Shown one piece after another: positions 12,123 to 21,459 of a stretch of DNA of 64,000 nucleotides. Origin of the DNA: Halocafeteria seosinensis (lineage: Eukaryota; Sar; Bigyra; Bicosoecida); the NCBI GenBank assembly GCA_001687465.1, contig LVLI01000217.1, positions 62,001-126,000 of the forward strand, written 5' to 3'. The stretch's first letter is position 1. Every line of letters begins with the position of its first letter. Under the pieces are notes generated by a model. The model did not search any database and was not told the origin of the DNA. It worked only from the letters and a program-made list of their open reading frames with translations. The position numbers were made by a program, and so were the translations under genes.

Positions 12123-12389
12123 CTTGCGCGCGCTTCAGCACTGAATCAGCAGCTACATGAAGCCGTTAACCGAGAATCATGCTGTCTAGTGCTCGTTGTA
12201 TAGACTGAATTGGGCGGGATCAACATTGGAGCGAGCGTTTTCTCTGAGTTTTTCTGCATATCGACGAAATCCAGAGGTGCCGTGTATTTTTTTATTTCGC
12301 AAAGTGTACGAAACAGAGTTGCTGGCGGTCGCACCGAGTTGTACCTCATAGACTCCGATATCGTCTCTTTTCACGCTCGGCTATCGAGA

Positions 12390-14364
12390 ATGGAAGATTC
12401 CAAGACGAAGATAGGGGTTCAAAGGTTCCGAACGTCTCGTCCAGAATCACCGGCATATGAACAAGTGGATGAGGACGATTCAGGCGACTTTCTACATCGT
12501 GGAACTGGTAGCAAAGGCAGCAAATACGATCGGTCATCGTCTGAGGCCGATCAGAGCAAACCCGAAATACCTGATAAAGAGAACAAAGAGCAAGAGTATT
12601 CCAGCAAAAAAGTTGAGTTGAGCAATTCCTCGTCCAGCCAGAATCAGAATTATGAAGCGGAAGAACCAGTCGCGAGGAATCGTCTCGTGCGCTCGGCGTC
12701 TTATCGTACTTCAAGTTTTAGTCGGCAATCAGGCAATCGTTTGCAGCGAATGTACTCCAATGCTAGTGCTACGAGCAGCAAAGGAGAAGATGATGTGGCG
12801 GCGAGGTCTGCGTCTCCTCCCACAGAAAGCACAAGAGACGATGACTCCCCAGTTCCGATGGTGAAGCAAAGTTCGTACAACTCGACAACGTCCAGTCGGC
12901 GTCCGTCGAAAGAAACTGGATCTAAGACTTCTTCTAAGAAACAAGAAAAAGGGTCTGCGAGCTCTGCCAGCGATGAAATAGAGAACCATCAGCACCAAAC
13001 TCAAGCCAGTGAAGAGAACCTTTCTTCCTCCATCGAGCGATACCAGCGCTCAGCTCGGATACTCAAAGGAATCTCGTATGACGTACCAGAAGCTGAAGAT
13101 AAAGAATTAACATCAAAGCGACACAAGAGTTCGAAGAAAGGCTCCAAAGCGAAAGAAGGAAAAGAGAAGAGTGCAGGTAGGCAGGATAGAGAAGGCCATG
13201 TAAGGAATGAAATTACTTGGAAGTCTTCGCGAGGTCGCTCGACTGAATCTCCGAAGGACATGCAGTTCGACAGATTAGCATTTGATGTTCCAACGTATGC
13301 AGCAGAAGCAATATATAGTGAATATATCGAGTCGGATTCATTTGGGCTATCACGAAATGGGCTAGCTCGGCTACAGGATGATACCGGTAGGGCTTTAGTG
13401 CCACCTTCGTCACTGCAATCGAACAGGGAGTTTTTTAATTTTTGCGCAACAAGTAACCTTGAAACACGGCCCTTGGTGGAAAGCAAAGATGTGAGTTTGC
13501 ACTTCAGTCAAGAGAAGTCAATGAAAGACATAGGGTTACCCGAACATAGACAATGGACGTTTAAGATGCTACCATCTGGTTCCCGAGCAGAAATCATTCG
13601 GCTGTTTCAATCGTTCGGCAAGAAGTCTTCCCGGTTTCAAGATCGATTGTGTGAGCTGGAAGAGGGAATTCTTAGCAGCGGGGTGCTTACTTCGCAGGGT
13701 GTATTTGACTTGTATGTTTTCTCCCCAGGGAATACGTTGGACGGCATCGAGGCATTGATGCGGGATTGCCGAGCTGTGGGTGCAATAAAAAAGTCTTCTG
13801 CTCTCTCGGTAAATAATCTGCTATCAGCTGCTGCTGGAACCATGGGTTCAATGGTTAACGACGTAGGCAACGTGCTGCAACAGAATCACATTTTGAAATC
13901 CGAGAACGAGAAATTACAGGTATGGTATTCATGCACTGCGTGCTGACACTGCTGCTATATGTATTCGTCCTGCATTTGTCCCATGCAGAAAAAAGTTGCA
14001 GAGTACGAGCAGCAACTTCAGACAAGCAAATTGGAGAACGATGCCCGGTTGAATGAAATCGAAGATCTTCGCAGTAGAACTCTAGAGCTAGAGCATCTGG
14101 TGAGAAGATCAGCTGAGAGTAGTATGTAAAAACGCTTGCACGTCATGGAAGTTCTACATACCTATTTAAATAGTGAAGGAGTGTCCCGCAGATGACCATA
14201 ATCGGAACGCTGCCAAAGAACTTCGTTGCGTCATAAAGACAATTATTAGTAATCTTAAGGATAGCATCCAACTGCTGCAGTCAGCTTCAGAGATCCCAGA
14301 GTCGGCTATCGAGTTGCTGAAGAAAGCTATCGATGCAGTTCACGACAGCAAAGCCTATATCTGA
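12390..14364 (+). CDS. Unknown protein: Ser-rich N-terminus, C-terminal coiled coil
   Basis: Three exons (12390-13919, 13989-14121, 14192-14364) give 611 residues. The start is the first ATG in frame after the 5' stops. The first 320 residues are rich in Ser, Lys and Glu with several basic clusters and look disordered. A more ordered region follows (about 370-500, including FKMLPSGSRAEIIRLFQSFG and DLYVFSPGNTLDGI). The last 110 residues, spanning both introns, form heptad-like helix (NEKLQKKVAEYEQQLQ, LEDARLNEI-type). Both introns are about 70 nt and preserve frame. I do not recognise the family. The gene ends 11 bp from the convergent reductase gene, so the two 3' UTRs must overlap or be extremely short. 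Confidence 0.75.
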
Positions 14365-14375
14365 ATCCACTGATT

Positions 14376-15467
14376 TCACAAATGCTCTAGAGTCTTGTCT
14401 ACTGTAATCGGCCTTCTTCCAAGGAGTTTCTCAAACTTCTTTGTATCCATTATAATCTGCAATGGTGATTCATAGCCTAACGATACTTTTTTTCTTGCGA
14501 AAATCTGATACTTTGGTCGATCGATACCACTAGAGTCGCGAACTGTGGACGAGTAACCGAAAAAGCTTGACATTTTTTCAGCAATCTGCACTCTTGTTAA
14601 CGCTTCCGGTCCCCCAGCAAAGAGTAGATTTCCTGAAATATGATTCCTTGTAGCAGAAGCAAGTACCTGAATTGCCATCGTGATACCCTCTACTAAATCG
14701 AAAACTGACACATAACAACGTATTTCATCTGAAAACAGTTTGATTGGAGTCCAGTCGTCGCTCAAGTACTTTGGATTATCATCTCGCAGTTCCTGATGAA
14801 GCCACTGTAGAAATTTCACTTTAGAAGGGTCATAAGGAGGAGGTGGCCCTAAGATATTGCTGGCCCTGAGTATAAGTAGTTTCGAAGAAGGCATGTTGCT
14901 CATCAGGAAGCTATCAAACGCTAATTTAGCTCTCCCATATTCATTGACGGGAACTGGTTCTGTACTTTCGTACAAATATTCTCCCGTCCCCGCAAACACA
15001 ATATCTGTCGAAAAATGTATGAAAGAGGGTACAGTCTCCAATTCCAGGCACGCATCCACGAATTCCTTCGGCTGCACGGAGTTACTGGTGGTGTTCAAAC
15101 CTCAAGTTCCATAAAAGCATGGAGAACTTACACAGTTGATTTTCCATCCAAGTTCTTTATTTTTCTCACATTGGGACGCTGATGAAAGTGCTGCGACATT
15201 CACGATTGCTGTGGGGCAAGTTTTTCTCAACAATTCACTTGCTTCCACTTTGACATTCGCGGATGCCAGGTCCAGTGCATGCCAATGCAGCTTCTCATTC
15301 TTGACCGCCTCCGTGACAGTCGTCGAATCGTGGTAGACTCCATGGATAGCCGTAATGGGGAGTTTACAAGACGAGGAGAGAAGGTGTTGGAGCAGAAATT
15401 GCCCTGTATAGCCTGTAGCTCCCAATATCAAGATGGTAAGATCGCTCGTAGACAATTCTTTGGCCAT
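14376..15467 (-). CDS. RmlD-like NAD(P)-dependent short-chain reductase/epimerase
   Basis: Two exons (15132-15467, 14376-15071) joined over a 60-nt intron give 343 residues. The N-terminus has a Rossmann dinucleotide-binding motif (ILGATGYTG, GxxGxxG). The mid-region has STDIVFAG and the YxxxK catalytic pair as YGRAK, placed as in dTDP-4-dehydrorhamnose reductase (RmlD) and the regulatory beta subunit of methionine adenosyltransferase. The extended SDR fold and RmlD-like motifs are what I see; the exact substrate is not established. A role in nucleotide-sugar metabolism would suit the glycosyltransferase genes at 40-46 kb but is only inference. Cytosolic, with no signal peptide. Confidence 0.8.
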
Positions 15468-16629
15468 CTTTTAGGTGAGTTTTAACGAATTCGAACATAA
15501 ACCGTCACCACCATGCTTCGTACGAGCCTTCATATCCTAGGAGATGCTCACCATATACAACACTATGATGATAATAGGCTATTAATCGCTCGGGTTCCTC
15601 TATCTTCAACGAGTGAGTCAAAATTCAAATGAAATAAAGGCGATTGTTTCAACCTTGCCTGATGCAAAGAGGATAGGAGCAATGGTCCAGCCATATCTAT
15701 ACCCACCTAGGGCAGAGTCTGAGCGATATAATGCTTCACCGAAGTTTGTGCTGAAAAACTCTTGCTCTGGGTTCGCACGATTTACCTACAGGTGTTGGGT
15801 TCGAGAAGCTACGCCTTGTTCCTCCCCCTTTTGCCATTTGCTTGGATTTTGGGTCTGGAAGAACAGTGCAGCTGCCAATATAAAAACTAGGGAAAATTTT
15901 TATGCCTCTATTTTATTGATATAACTGAGAGATTTGGATTATTAGAGCAGGGTTACGTCCTCCCATTTGAAGCCGCAGATGACCAAGGATGGTGATACAA
16001 AGGATGGTGATACAAAGCATGTTGATCGCGTTGCTTCGGATGATTCCTCCCGAGGCCATCTGGCACCGTTCGCCACGTTGCGTGGTACTGAAACCAAGTT
16101 TCCACATACACCTCAAGTACGGAGTTCATGCCCTCGCCGATGAGAACCGCACTCCATTTATTCCTTCCGCAAGGAGGCAGTGCCATTTGTTGGCTCATGT
16201 CGCACGAATGTTGACCATCGCACACACGATATGGCTTGATGAGCACTTGTCCCCAACCAAACCTCTATGGTGGACACAAACACAAAGTCTTCATTTCGTA
16301 TATGGCCTCAGCAGATGCTTTGCCTGACCGCAGTGACAGAGCGCCAAACAAGGCAACAATCAAATGATTGACCCCGTAAGTCGACGAAATGTTTGTCCGA
16401 AGGGTAAAGTGTTCCCAAGCCGTCACCAGGAGGAAGACAGACACACCTTTGCAGGTAAGTTTAGAGCCATTTTTTGGTAATTTTTCCCTCGATCCAAGGG
16501 GGACGTTGCACACTACACTTCGTTTCCGTTGAGAGAAATATTTTTGGTGGTCAACCTGCATTGATATAACACAGCAAAGTATCCGGGCGGTGTTTGAATC
16601 CCATTGCGCTAAGGGGAAACTACAAGGTG
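15468..16629. other. Intergenic region between divergent genes
   Basis: Lies between the start of the reductase gene (leftward) and of the INO80-like gene (rightward), so it should contain both promoters. It also holds a tandem 15-bp direct repeat (about 15983-16012, AAGGATGGTGATAC twice) and the interrupted minus-strand frame described separately. No RNA gene was recognised. Confidence 0.5.
15956..16561 (-). pseudogene. Possible decayed coding remnant, frame broken by one TAG
   Basis: On the minus strand one frame stays open for about 195 codons, interrupted only by a TAG at about 16265. The first half contains a hydrophobic stretch (NHLIVALFGALSL), the second half protein-like sequence (AVLIGEGMNSVLEVYVETWF). 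No family is recognised, and no splice pair that removes the TAG and keeps frame was found. It may be a pseudogene or a chance open frame; overlapping open frames exist on the other strand. Confidence 0.2.
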
Positions 16630-19600
16630 ATGAACAGCACCAGTGATTCTGCCTCTCCTATACCCCCCACAAACTATCCTGAAGACGAACACGGGAAGCG
16701 GAGATCGTTCAAGAGAGATAGAACCATGAAGGAAAGTGATGATATTATCGTGGAAGGATGTGTGAAGGAGATTTCCGATGCCACTTTTACGGACAGCGCA
16801 AGAGAAGACTCGGATATTGATATGCCCAGCTCTAAAACTCCCCCAACAACATCTCATGTCTCGTCAAAAAACCCTAGAGTTCATCATTCCATCCTTCCCG
16901 AAGAAGACGAAGAAGAAGAAAGGGGGAGTAGTGGAAGCTCCCGATCAACTTCTCGTCTTGGAGGGGAAGGCAGGGATCAGGAGAACAATGTGTTGATGCA
17001 AGTATATTTACCTCCGGAAGCAGATGCAGAGGATCAAAAAAGGAAACTAGTTACTGAACTTCGCGACTCAAAAGAACTACGTTCGGAGGTTGAGCGAGCG
17101 TTTGAATTTGTACAGTGCAACTCTACTGGTAGAGAGAGGGCAACCAAAAGGAAACAAGCAACAGATTCGTCCTCCAGAGAGGCCAAAAATGGAAAGATAT
17201 CACTAGAAGAATATAGACAAGATGCTCTATTGCAGATGGAGGAATGTGGCTTGATGGCTACGAACGAATTCGGCAAGGAGAGAAGTCCCCCCTGCTGGGA
17301 CCTTATGAGCGATACCGAGAGCGAAGAAGATACTACTCCCATAACCGACAGAGCGTCAAGCCACCGTTTGGAACGATTTAAGCAGTCGGAGCAACTGGCG
17401 GAAAAGCTAAGTTCTGCGTCCTTACCCTCTAAGCTCCTAGAGAGAATAAACTCGCTCAGCGGGGACGACACTGCCGTGCCGAAAGCCCATTCGTTGACTG
17501 GGGCCAGAGCTCGTAGAGGGCGCACTTTGAAGCAGCATGATAATGACTTGGAGGACGCATTGAAAACCGAACCGGAAGTTGGTATCCAACAGTTCCTACC
17601 TGAACCGCTGTTGGATGATGAAGACAAACCAGGCGAAATGAATGTTTTACACCCATCTGAAAAACACCTCACGACAACTGACTCTATTTTAGGAGAAGCA
17701 TCTCAATTCGGTTCGTCTGCGCAAACCGAATCTATGCATATTGGACTGTGGCTTGCGTTACAGCAAAAAATCAGACTCTTGATGAAGGAAAGAGCCAAAC
17801 AAGCTTTGCGAGCGGATGAGCTTCGCTGTTATTTGGATGAAGAGCCCCTGGTGTATCTCTTCCAACCTGAACGTGTCCCCCGAGACGTCCGATTCTCTGA
17901 GCAAGGATCTACGCATGCCGACTCTGTGGGACAAACCAGCCCCGCCTCTCTAGAGACACTAAGGCCTCAGTTCACGGGGCCGCGATCCCACGCCTTACAC
18001 GCTCTTGCCGCTTGTCAGGCATATGCGCGAATGCAACTTCTAAATCATCCTGACGAGCAGCTCTCTGTAGGAGCACTGGAAAAAGTATCATGCTTTCGGA
18101 CCTCTGTCGGTATATCTCTTCCAAAAGACGAGGACATATTTTGCCAAAATACTTCTTCAAATGCTTCTTCCTCCTCTGAAGTGAGGAAACCAGACTCAAC
18201 TCCTGAAATACAGCAGCCATCTTTGTTACCTCGAGAAGATCCCCTAGCAGCCACCTCTAACTCTCATGCACATTGGATTAGTCTGGAGAGATTTATGCAG
18301 TGTCATCGCTCCTCTGCGAAGGATTTTGGGAGCCGTGCTCTAACAAGAGGCGAATTCGAGTTTCTTTTGTTAGCTCGAAAGATGGTAAAGAAGAGAACAA
18401 ATATTGGCAGGTCTGATAATTTTTTCTGTGGCATGTGTCTCAGGGACAATTGTACCCACTATAGTCGAATGATGTGCCGTGCCTGCGCTCACCAGTATAA
18501 ATTTTGCTCTGATTTTGTTGACTTTGTTTGTGCTAACGATGAGCTGAAGGAAACGATCAACCGAGGAGGTTCGACAAAACGGCTTGTAGGAAAAGCTTAC
18601 GATTGGCTCAAATCTCTCAGTGGCAAAAAATGGGAGCCTGTTTCTGTAAGTGCTATTGCAAAAAAGTGCGGGATAACTTTGGCTGATAACGTCCTCGGCA
18701 AAGAAGAGGAACCATCCCTTGAGTTTCCTGATGCTAATGGAAACACCTCTGCGGTAGCGTATAGCTCGGGGTCAGTGTCAAGGGAAGTTTTCCTTCCTTG
18801 GAGTTCTGCCATGCATCATTTTGACTGCGAAAGAATGACCGAGAGCCTTGAGGATGAGCTGTCTAGTTGGTGGTATGCTTCAAATTCTGTCAGCAATCAG
18901 AGAACACTTGAATCGGCTTTGCAGGTTGCTAGTGATGCCATTCATATGCAGCACCAATTTTTGGACGTTGTACGGTGGAAATGGAGCTACTACTTGAAGA
19001 GTTTTGTGTCGGGCAATACTGATGTAGACCTGCAGAACCCGTTTGCCGAAGACCCGGTCCCCGGTTTTAGTGAGATTACGGGGAACTCGGAGTCTCCTTC
19101 GCTGTCCCGATGGTTTTCTGATCCGAATCGCCCTGAAGGTATACTTGACGGTATCCCTCCTGGTGTGAATATGAAACTGCGCTTCATGGCTCTTGAGTCC
19201 GTAAGGTTAAAACTACAGAAGTCCGGGGATGCGAATCCAGAAGCCACTCTAACCGGCGATGGTTTCAAAATGGTGATGGACACCATAAGCGAGGTGCAAT
19301 CGTCCGCAGTTTCTCTTCACTTAGCGTGGGAACGCGCGCAACATCGGATATTGGAATGTATCCCTTCGAAGCACATGGTAGCCACCATTTCCTGTCTCTA
19401 TTCTACGGTTGCCTATTCAAAGGGTATTTACGGTCAACACTTGCTCATTGTCCCTGCGTCTTACGTACGATTGTGGCATTGGACGCTACAATGGCTGTGT
19501 CCAGATCATATTATAAGTCACTATACTGGGAAACCTCGCACGAGAGTGCAGTTGCGAAAAGGTTGGATTCCTTCTGGTGCGCTAAGCGGAGATTCGAGTA

Positions 19601-21387
19601 GCGCATTGCCATTTGCTTCGGCTTCGCATTTGTCTCATGTCTGCCTGGTTTCGGCTGCAATGTTTATGCACGATATCAAGCACTTTCAAAAAGCATTTTG
19701 GACCAGCGTCGTGGTTCAGTCTCATGGCCCGCCTTTCTCGTCTTACTCTCTCCCTGCTCGAACCAGCAGTGTTTGCCAGGCATCGATTCAGCTGGAAACT
19801 ATCAGCAGAGTGCTTATATTGCCGCCAGCAGCGTCGGCAGAGATGGCTGTAAATGATGCCTCTCCAGCAAAAGAAAATGGACCTTTCCCTAATGAGGTTG
19901 TGCTTTCCCGTTCTTTGCCCGATGTATTTAATGCATCCACTGATACCACATATGGCCCTCATTCGACGATTCCTAGTGGATGTCTTCAATGGGTATTTTC
20001 TGATGTTTGGAAGAAGCTTGACACCGACACGTCACGGAGAGCACGACAAGAGTTGGTGAACATTACATCGTGGTATGATGAAAAGATTGATGACGGATTG
20101 TTCTCCCCAAGTCACGGGGATGTCAACTTGGCAAAGGAGGTTTTATCCCAGCACTCTCCGGGTAGCTTCAAGGAACTGGGCTTAGAGAATTGTTGCAATG
20201 CACTGCGTTGCTGGCCTCATGACTTATCGGAGTCGCCTTTCGGAAAATTGCCGTCCACTTATTGCTTGCCAGTACGACTCTCACTAGCTATTCTTCAGCC
20301 ATCGATCGTTCGACAAGGCCAGGATTTGAGCTTGCTCTCCCCGGATATCATTAACAAGTTGAGGAAAGAGCTGCTACCACCCTTGGATTGGAAACGCCCT
20401 GTATCGCCCGACCACGAGATAGCTTCATCTATATTTCAGTCGCAAGAACGAGTTGACGATGGCGATGGTCACGATTCAAAAGCCCAGGACTCCGACCCAG
20501 TTCTCGTTGGAAGTGCTTCGGAAATCCAGTCTGGTCTTCTCCCATTACCAGTGGTGGACTGGAGGAAAGATGAGGTCGCTAAAGAGATGGGAGTTGCTGT
20601 TGATGGGGAGGATTCCGTCGATGAAGATACAGCTGATGATGGCCCTTCTCCAGATCCTGGAGTTTTGAAGGTACTGAAGATGATGGGAGCGGATCAACAA
20701 CGAGAAACATTAGGGTATTTAAGGCGGACACGGGCATTGCTCGCGAAACTAAATGAAAATGGTAGGATGCCACCGACGTACGTACCTGCCCTGTTACAAG
20801 GAGATCAGTCCATCGTCAATTCATGGCAATCGCTCCATGATGCTGCTGAACGATACCTTGGAGACCCTGTTGCTGCATTAGTCTCGGCTGACGGCAAATG
20901 GGGCCGCTTTTTACGAGAGGCTTACTTCTATGAGCGCTCTCAATTAACTGCTCAGGAAAATCTGCGCAAAGCAACTGGAGATAGCGCATATTCGAAGCTA
21001 CTAGTTCCCACTGGAAAATCATTCGTGTTGGGGCGTTGTGGCATCGCAGAACGACGGGCTCTCGTAGCTGGGGGCATCAACGTACGTCCAGGAGACCGTG
21101 TGGGTGATATACACTTCGTGGTGTCAGATTCGCCTTCGTCGTCGCGAGTGCAAGCCAGTATATTCATGAGAGAAGATTCTTCCAAACCAAAATTCTTTTT
21201 ACGGGCGCACGGCAGAGATCCTATTCTAGTTGATGGTGAGTTGTGTATGTGTCCTCGGTATGCACGGAGAGTACCGCATCACTCGGCGAGTACCCCGTTG
21301 GAGCAAGCACCGTTACATCATGGAAGTGTTGTCGTTATTAGCAACAAAGTTATGGTATTTTTAGAAGTTGGTGCAAGTAGATTTTAG
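16630..21387 (+). CDS. INO80/SWR1-like pseudo-ATPase with C-terminal MCRS1-like FHA domain
   Basis: One exon, 1,585 residues from the first in-frame ATG; stop TAG. Residues 1-420 are charged and probably disordered. A cysteine cluster at about 598-627 (CGMCLRDNCTH...CRAC) has the CxxCx4CxxH spacing seen in EZH-type proteins. Residues about 910-1035 align with the N-lobe of INO80/SWR1-class Snf2 ATPases: KGIYGQHLLIVPAS, then WLCP and YTG, then HVCLVSA and HFQKAFW. The Walker A GxGKT is absent, the DEAH/DEAQ box position reads VVQS, and no C-lobe helicase motifs follow. The last 130 residues resemble the FHA domain of MCRS1, an INO80-complex subunit (VLGR, SSRVQASIF, GRDPILVDGE). Inference: a non-catalytic chromatin-complex scaffold. 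Both homologies were judged by eye. Confidence 0.6.
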   Translation: MNSTSDSASPIPPTNYPEDEHGKRRSFKRDRTMKESDDIIVEGCVKEISDATFTDSAREDSDIDMPSSKTPPTTSHVSSKNPRVHHSILPEEDEEEERGSSGSSRSTSRLGGEGRDQENNVLMQVYLPPEADAEDQKRKLVTELRDSKELRSEVERAFEFVQCNSTGRERATKRKQATDSSSREAKNGKISLEEYRQDALLQMEECGLMATNEFGKERSPPCWDLMSDTESEEDTTPITDRASSHRLERFKQSEQLAEKLSSASLPSKLLERINSLSGDDTAVPKAHSLTGARARRGRTLKQHDNDLEDALKTEPEVGIQQFLPEPLLDDEDKPGEMNVLHPSEKHLTTTDSILGEASQFGSSAQTESMHIGLWLALQQKIRLLMKERAKQALRADELRCYLDEEPLVYLFQPERVPRDVRFSEQGSTHADSVGQTSPASLETLRPQFTGPRSHALHALAACQAYARMQLLNHPDEQLSVGALEKVSCFRTSVGISLPKDEDIFCQNTSSNASSSSEVRKPDSTPEIQQPSLLPREDPLAATSNSHAHWISLERFMQCHRSSAKDFGSRALTRGEFEFLLLARKMVKKRTNIGRSDNFFCGMCLRDNCTHYSRMMCRACAHQYKFCSDFVDFVCANDELKETINRGGSTKRLVGKAYDWLKSLSGKKWEPVSVSAIAKKCGITLADNVLGKEEEPSLEFPDANGNTSAVAYSSGSVSREVFLPWSSAMHHFDCERMTESLEDELSSWWYASNSVSNQRTLESALQVASDAIHMQHQFLDVVRWKWSYYLKSFVSGNTDVDLQNPFAEDPVPGFSEITGNSESPSLSRWFSDPNRPEGILDGIPPGVNMKLRFMALESVRLKLQKSGDANPEATLTGDGFKMVMDTISEVQSSAVSLHLAWERAQHRILECIPSKHMVATISCLYSTVAYSKGIYGQHLLIVPASYVRLWHWTLQWLCPDHIISHYTGKPRTRVQLRKGWIPSGALSGDSSSALPFASASHLSHVCLVSAAMFMHDIKHFQKAFWTSVVVQSHGPPFSSYSLPARTSSVCQASIQLETISRVLILPPAASAEMAVNDASPAKENGPFPNEVVLSRSLPDVFNASTDTTYGPHSTIPSGCLQWVFSDVWKKLDTDTSRRARQELVNITSWYDEKIDDGLFSPSHGDVNLAKEVLSQHSPGSFKELGLENCCNALRCWPHDLSESPFGKLPSTYCLPVRLSLAILQPSIVRQGQDLSLLSPDIINKLRKELLPPLDWKRPVSPDHEIASSIFQSQERVDDGDGHDSKAQDSDPVLVGSASEIQSGLLPLPVVDWRKDEVAKEMGVAVDGEDSVDEDTADDGPSPDPGVLKVLKMMGADQQRETLGYLRRTRALLAKLNENGRMPPTYVPALLQGDQSIVNSWQSLHDAAERYLGDPVAALVSADGKWGRFLREAYFYERSQLTAQENLRKATGDSAYSKLLVPTGKSFVLGRCGIAERRALVAGGINVRPGDRVGDIHFVVSDSPSSSRVQASIFMREDSSKPKFFLRAHGRDPILVDGELCMCPRYARRVPHHSASTPLEQAPLHHGSVVVISNKVMVFLEVGASRF

Positions 21388-21459
21388 GATAGTTGCATGC
21401 TTGGACGAAAGAAATACACTTCGCTTACGGAGAGTAGCATTCAATTGCGGTAACTATCG

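Larger units (their letters stand above)
8925..12389. other. Gene-poor region with decayed repeats
   Basis: No convincing protein gene is visible on either strand. Open stretches reach about 130 codons but lack domain-like sequence, overlap each other, and partly consist of repeats. The region holds three degenerate copies of a roughly 90-bp unit, a CA microsatellite, two diverged copies of a 60-bp element and a tandem 15-bp pair. It probably contains the promoter of the leftward LRR gene (start 8924) at one end and of the gene starting at 12390 at the other. Confidence 0.6.

Noticed and set aside
15989-16327. 112-codon plus-strand frame
   Set aside because: It does not begin with ATG, contains the 15-bp tandem repeat at its start, and lies opposite the better minus-strand candidate.
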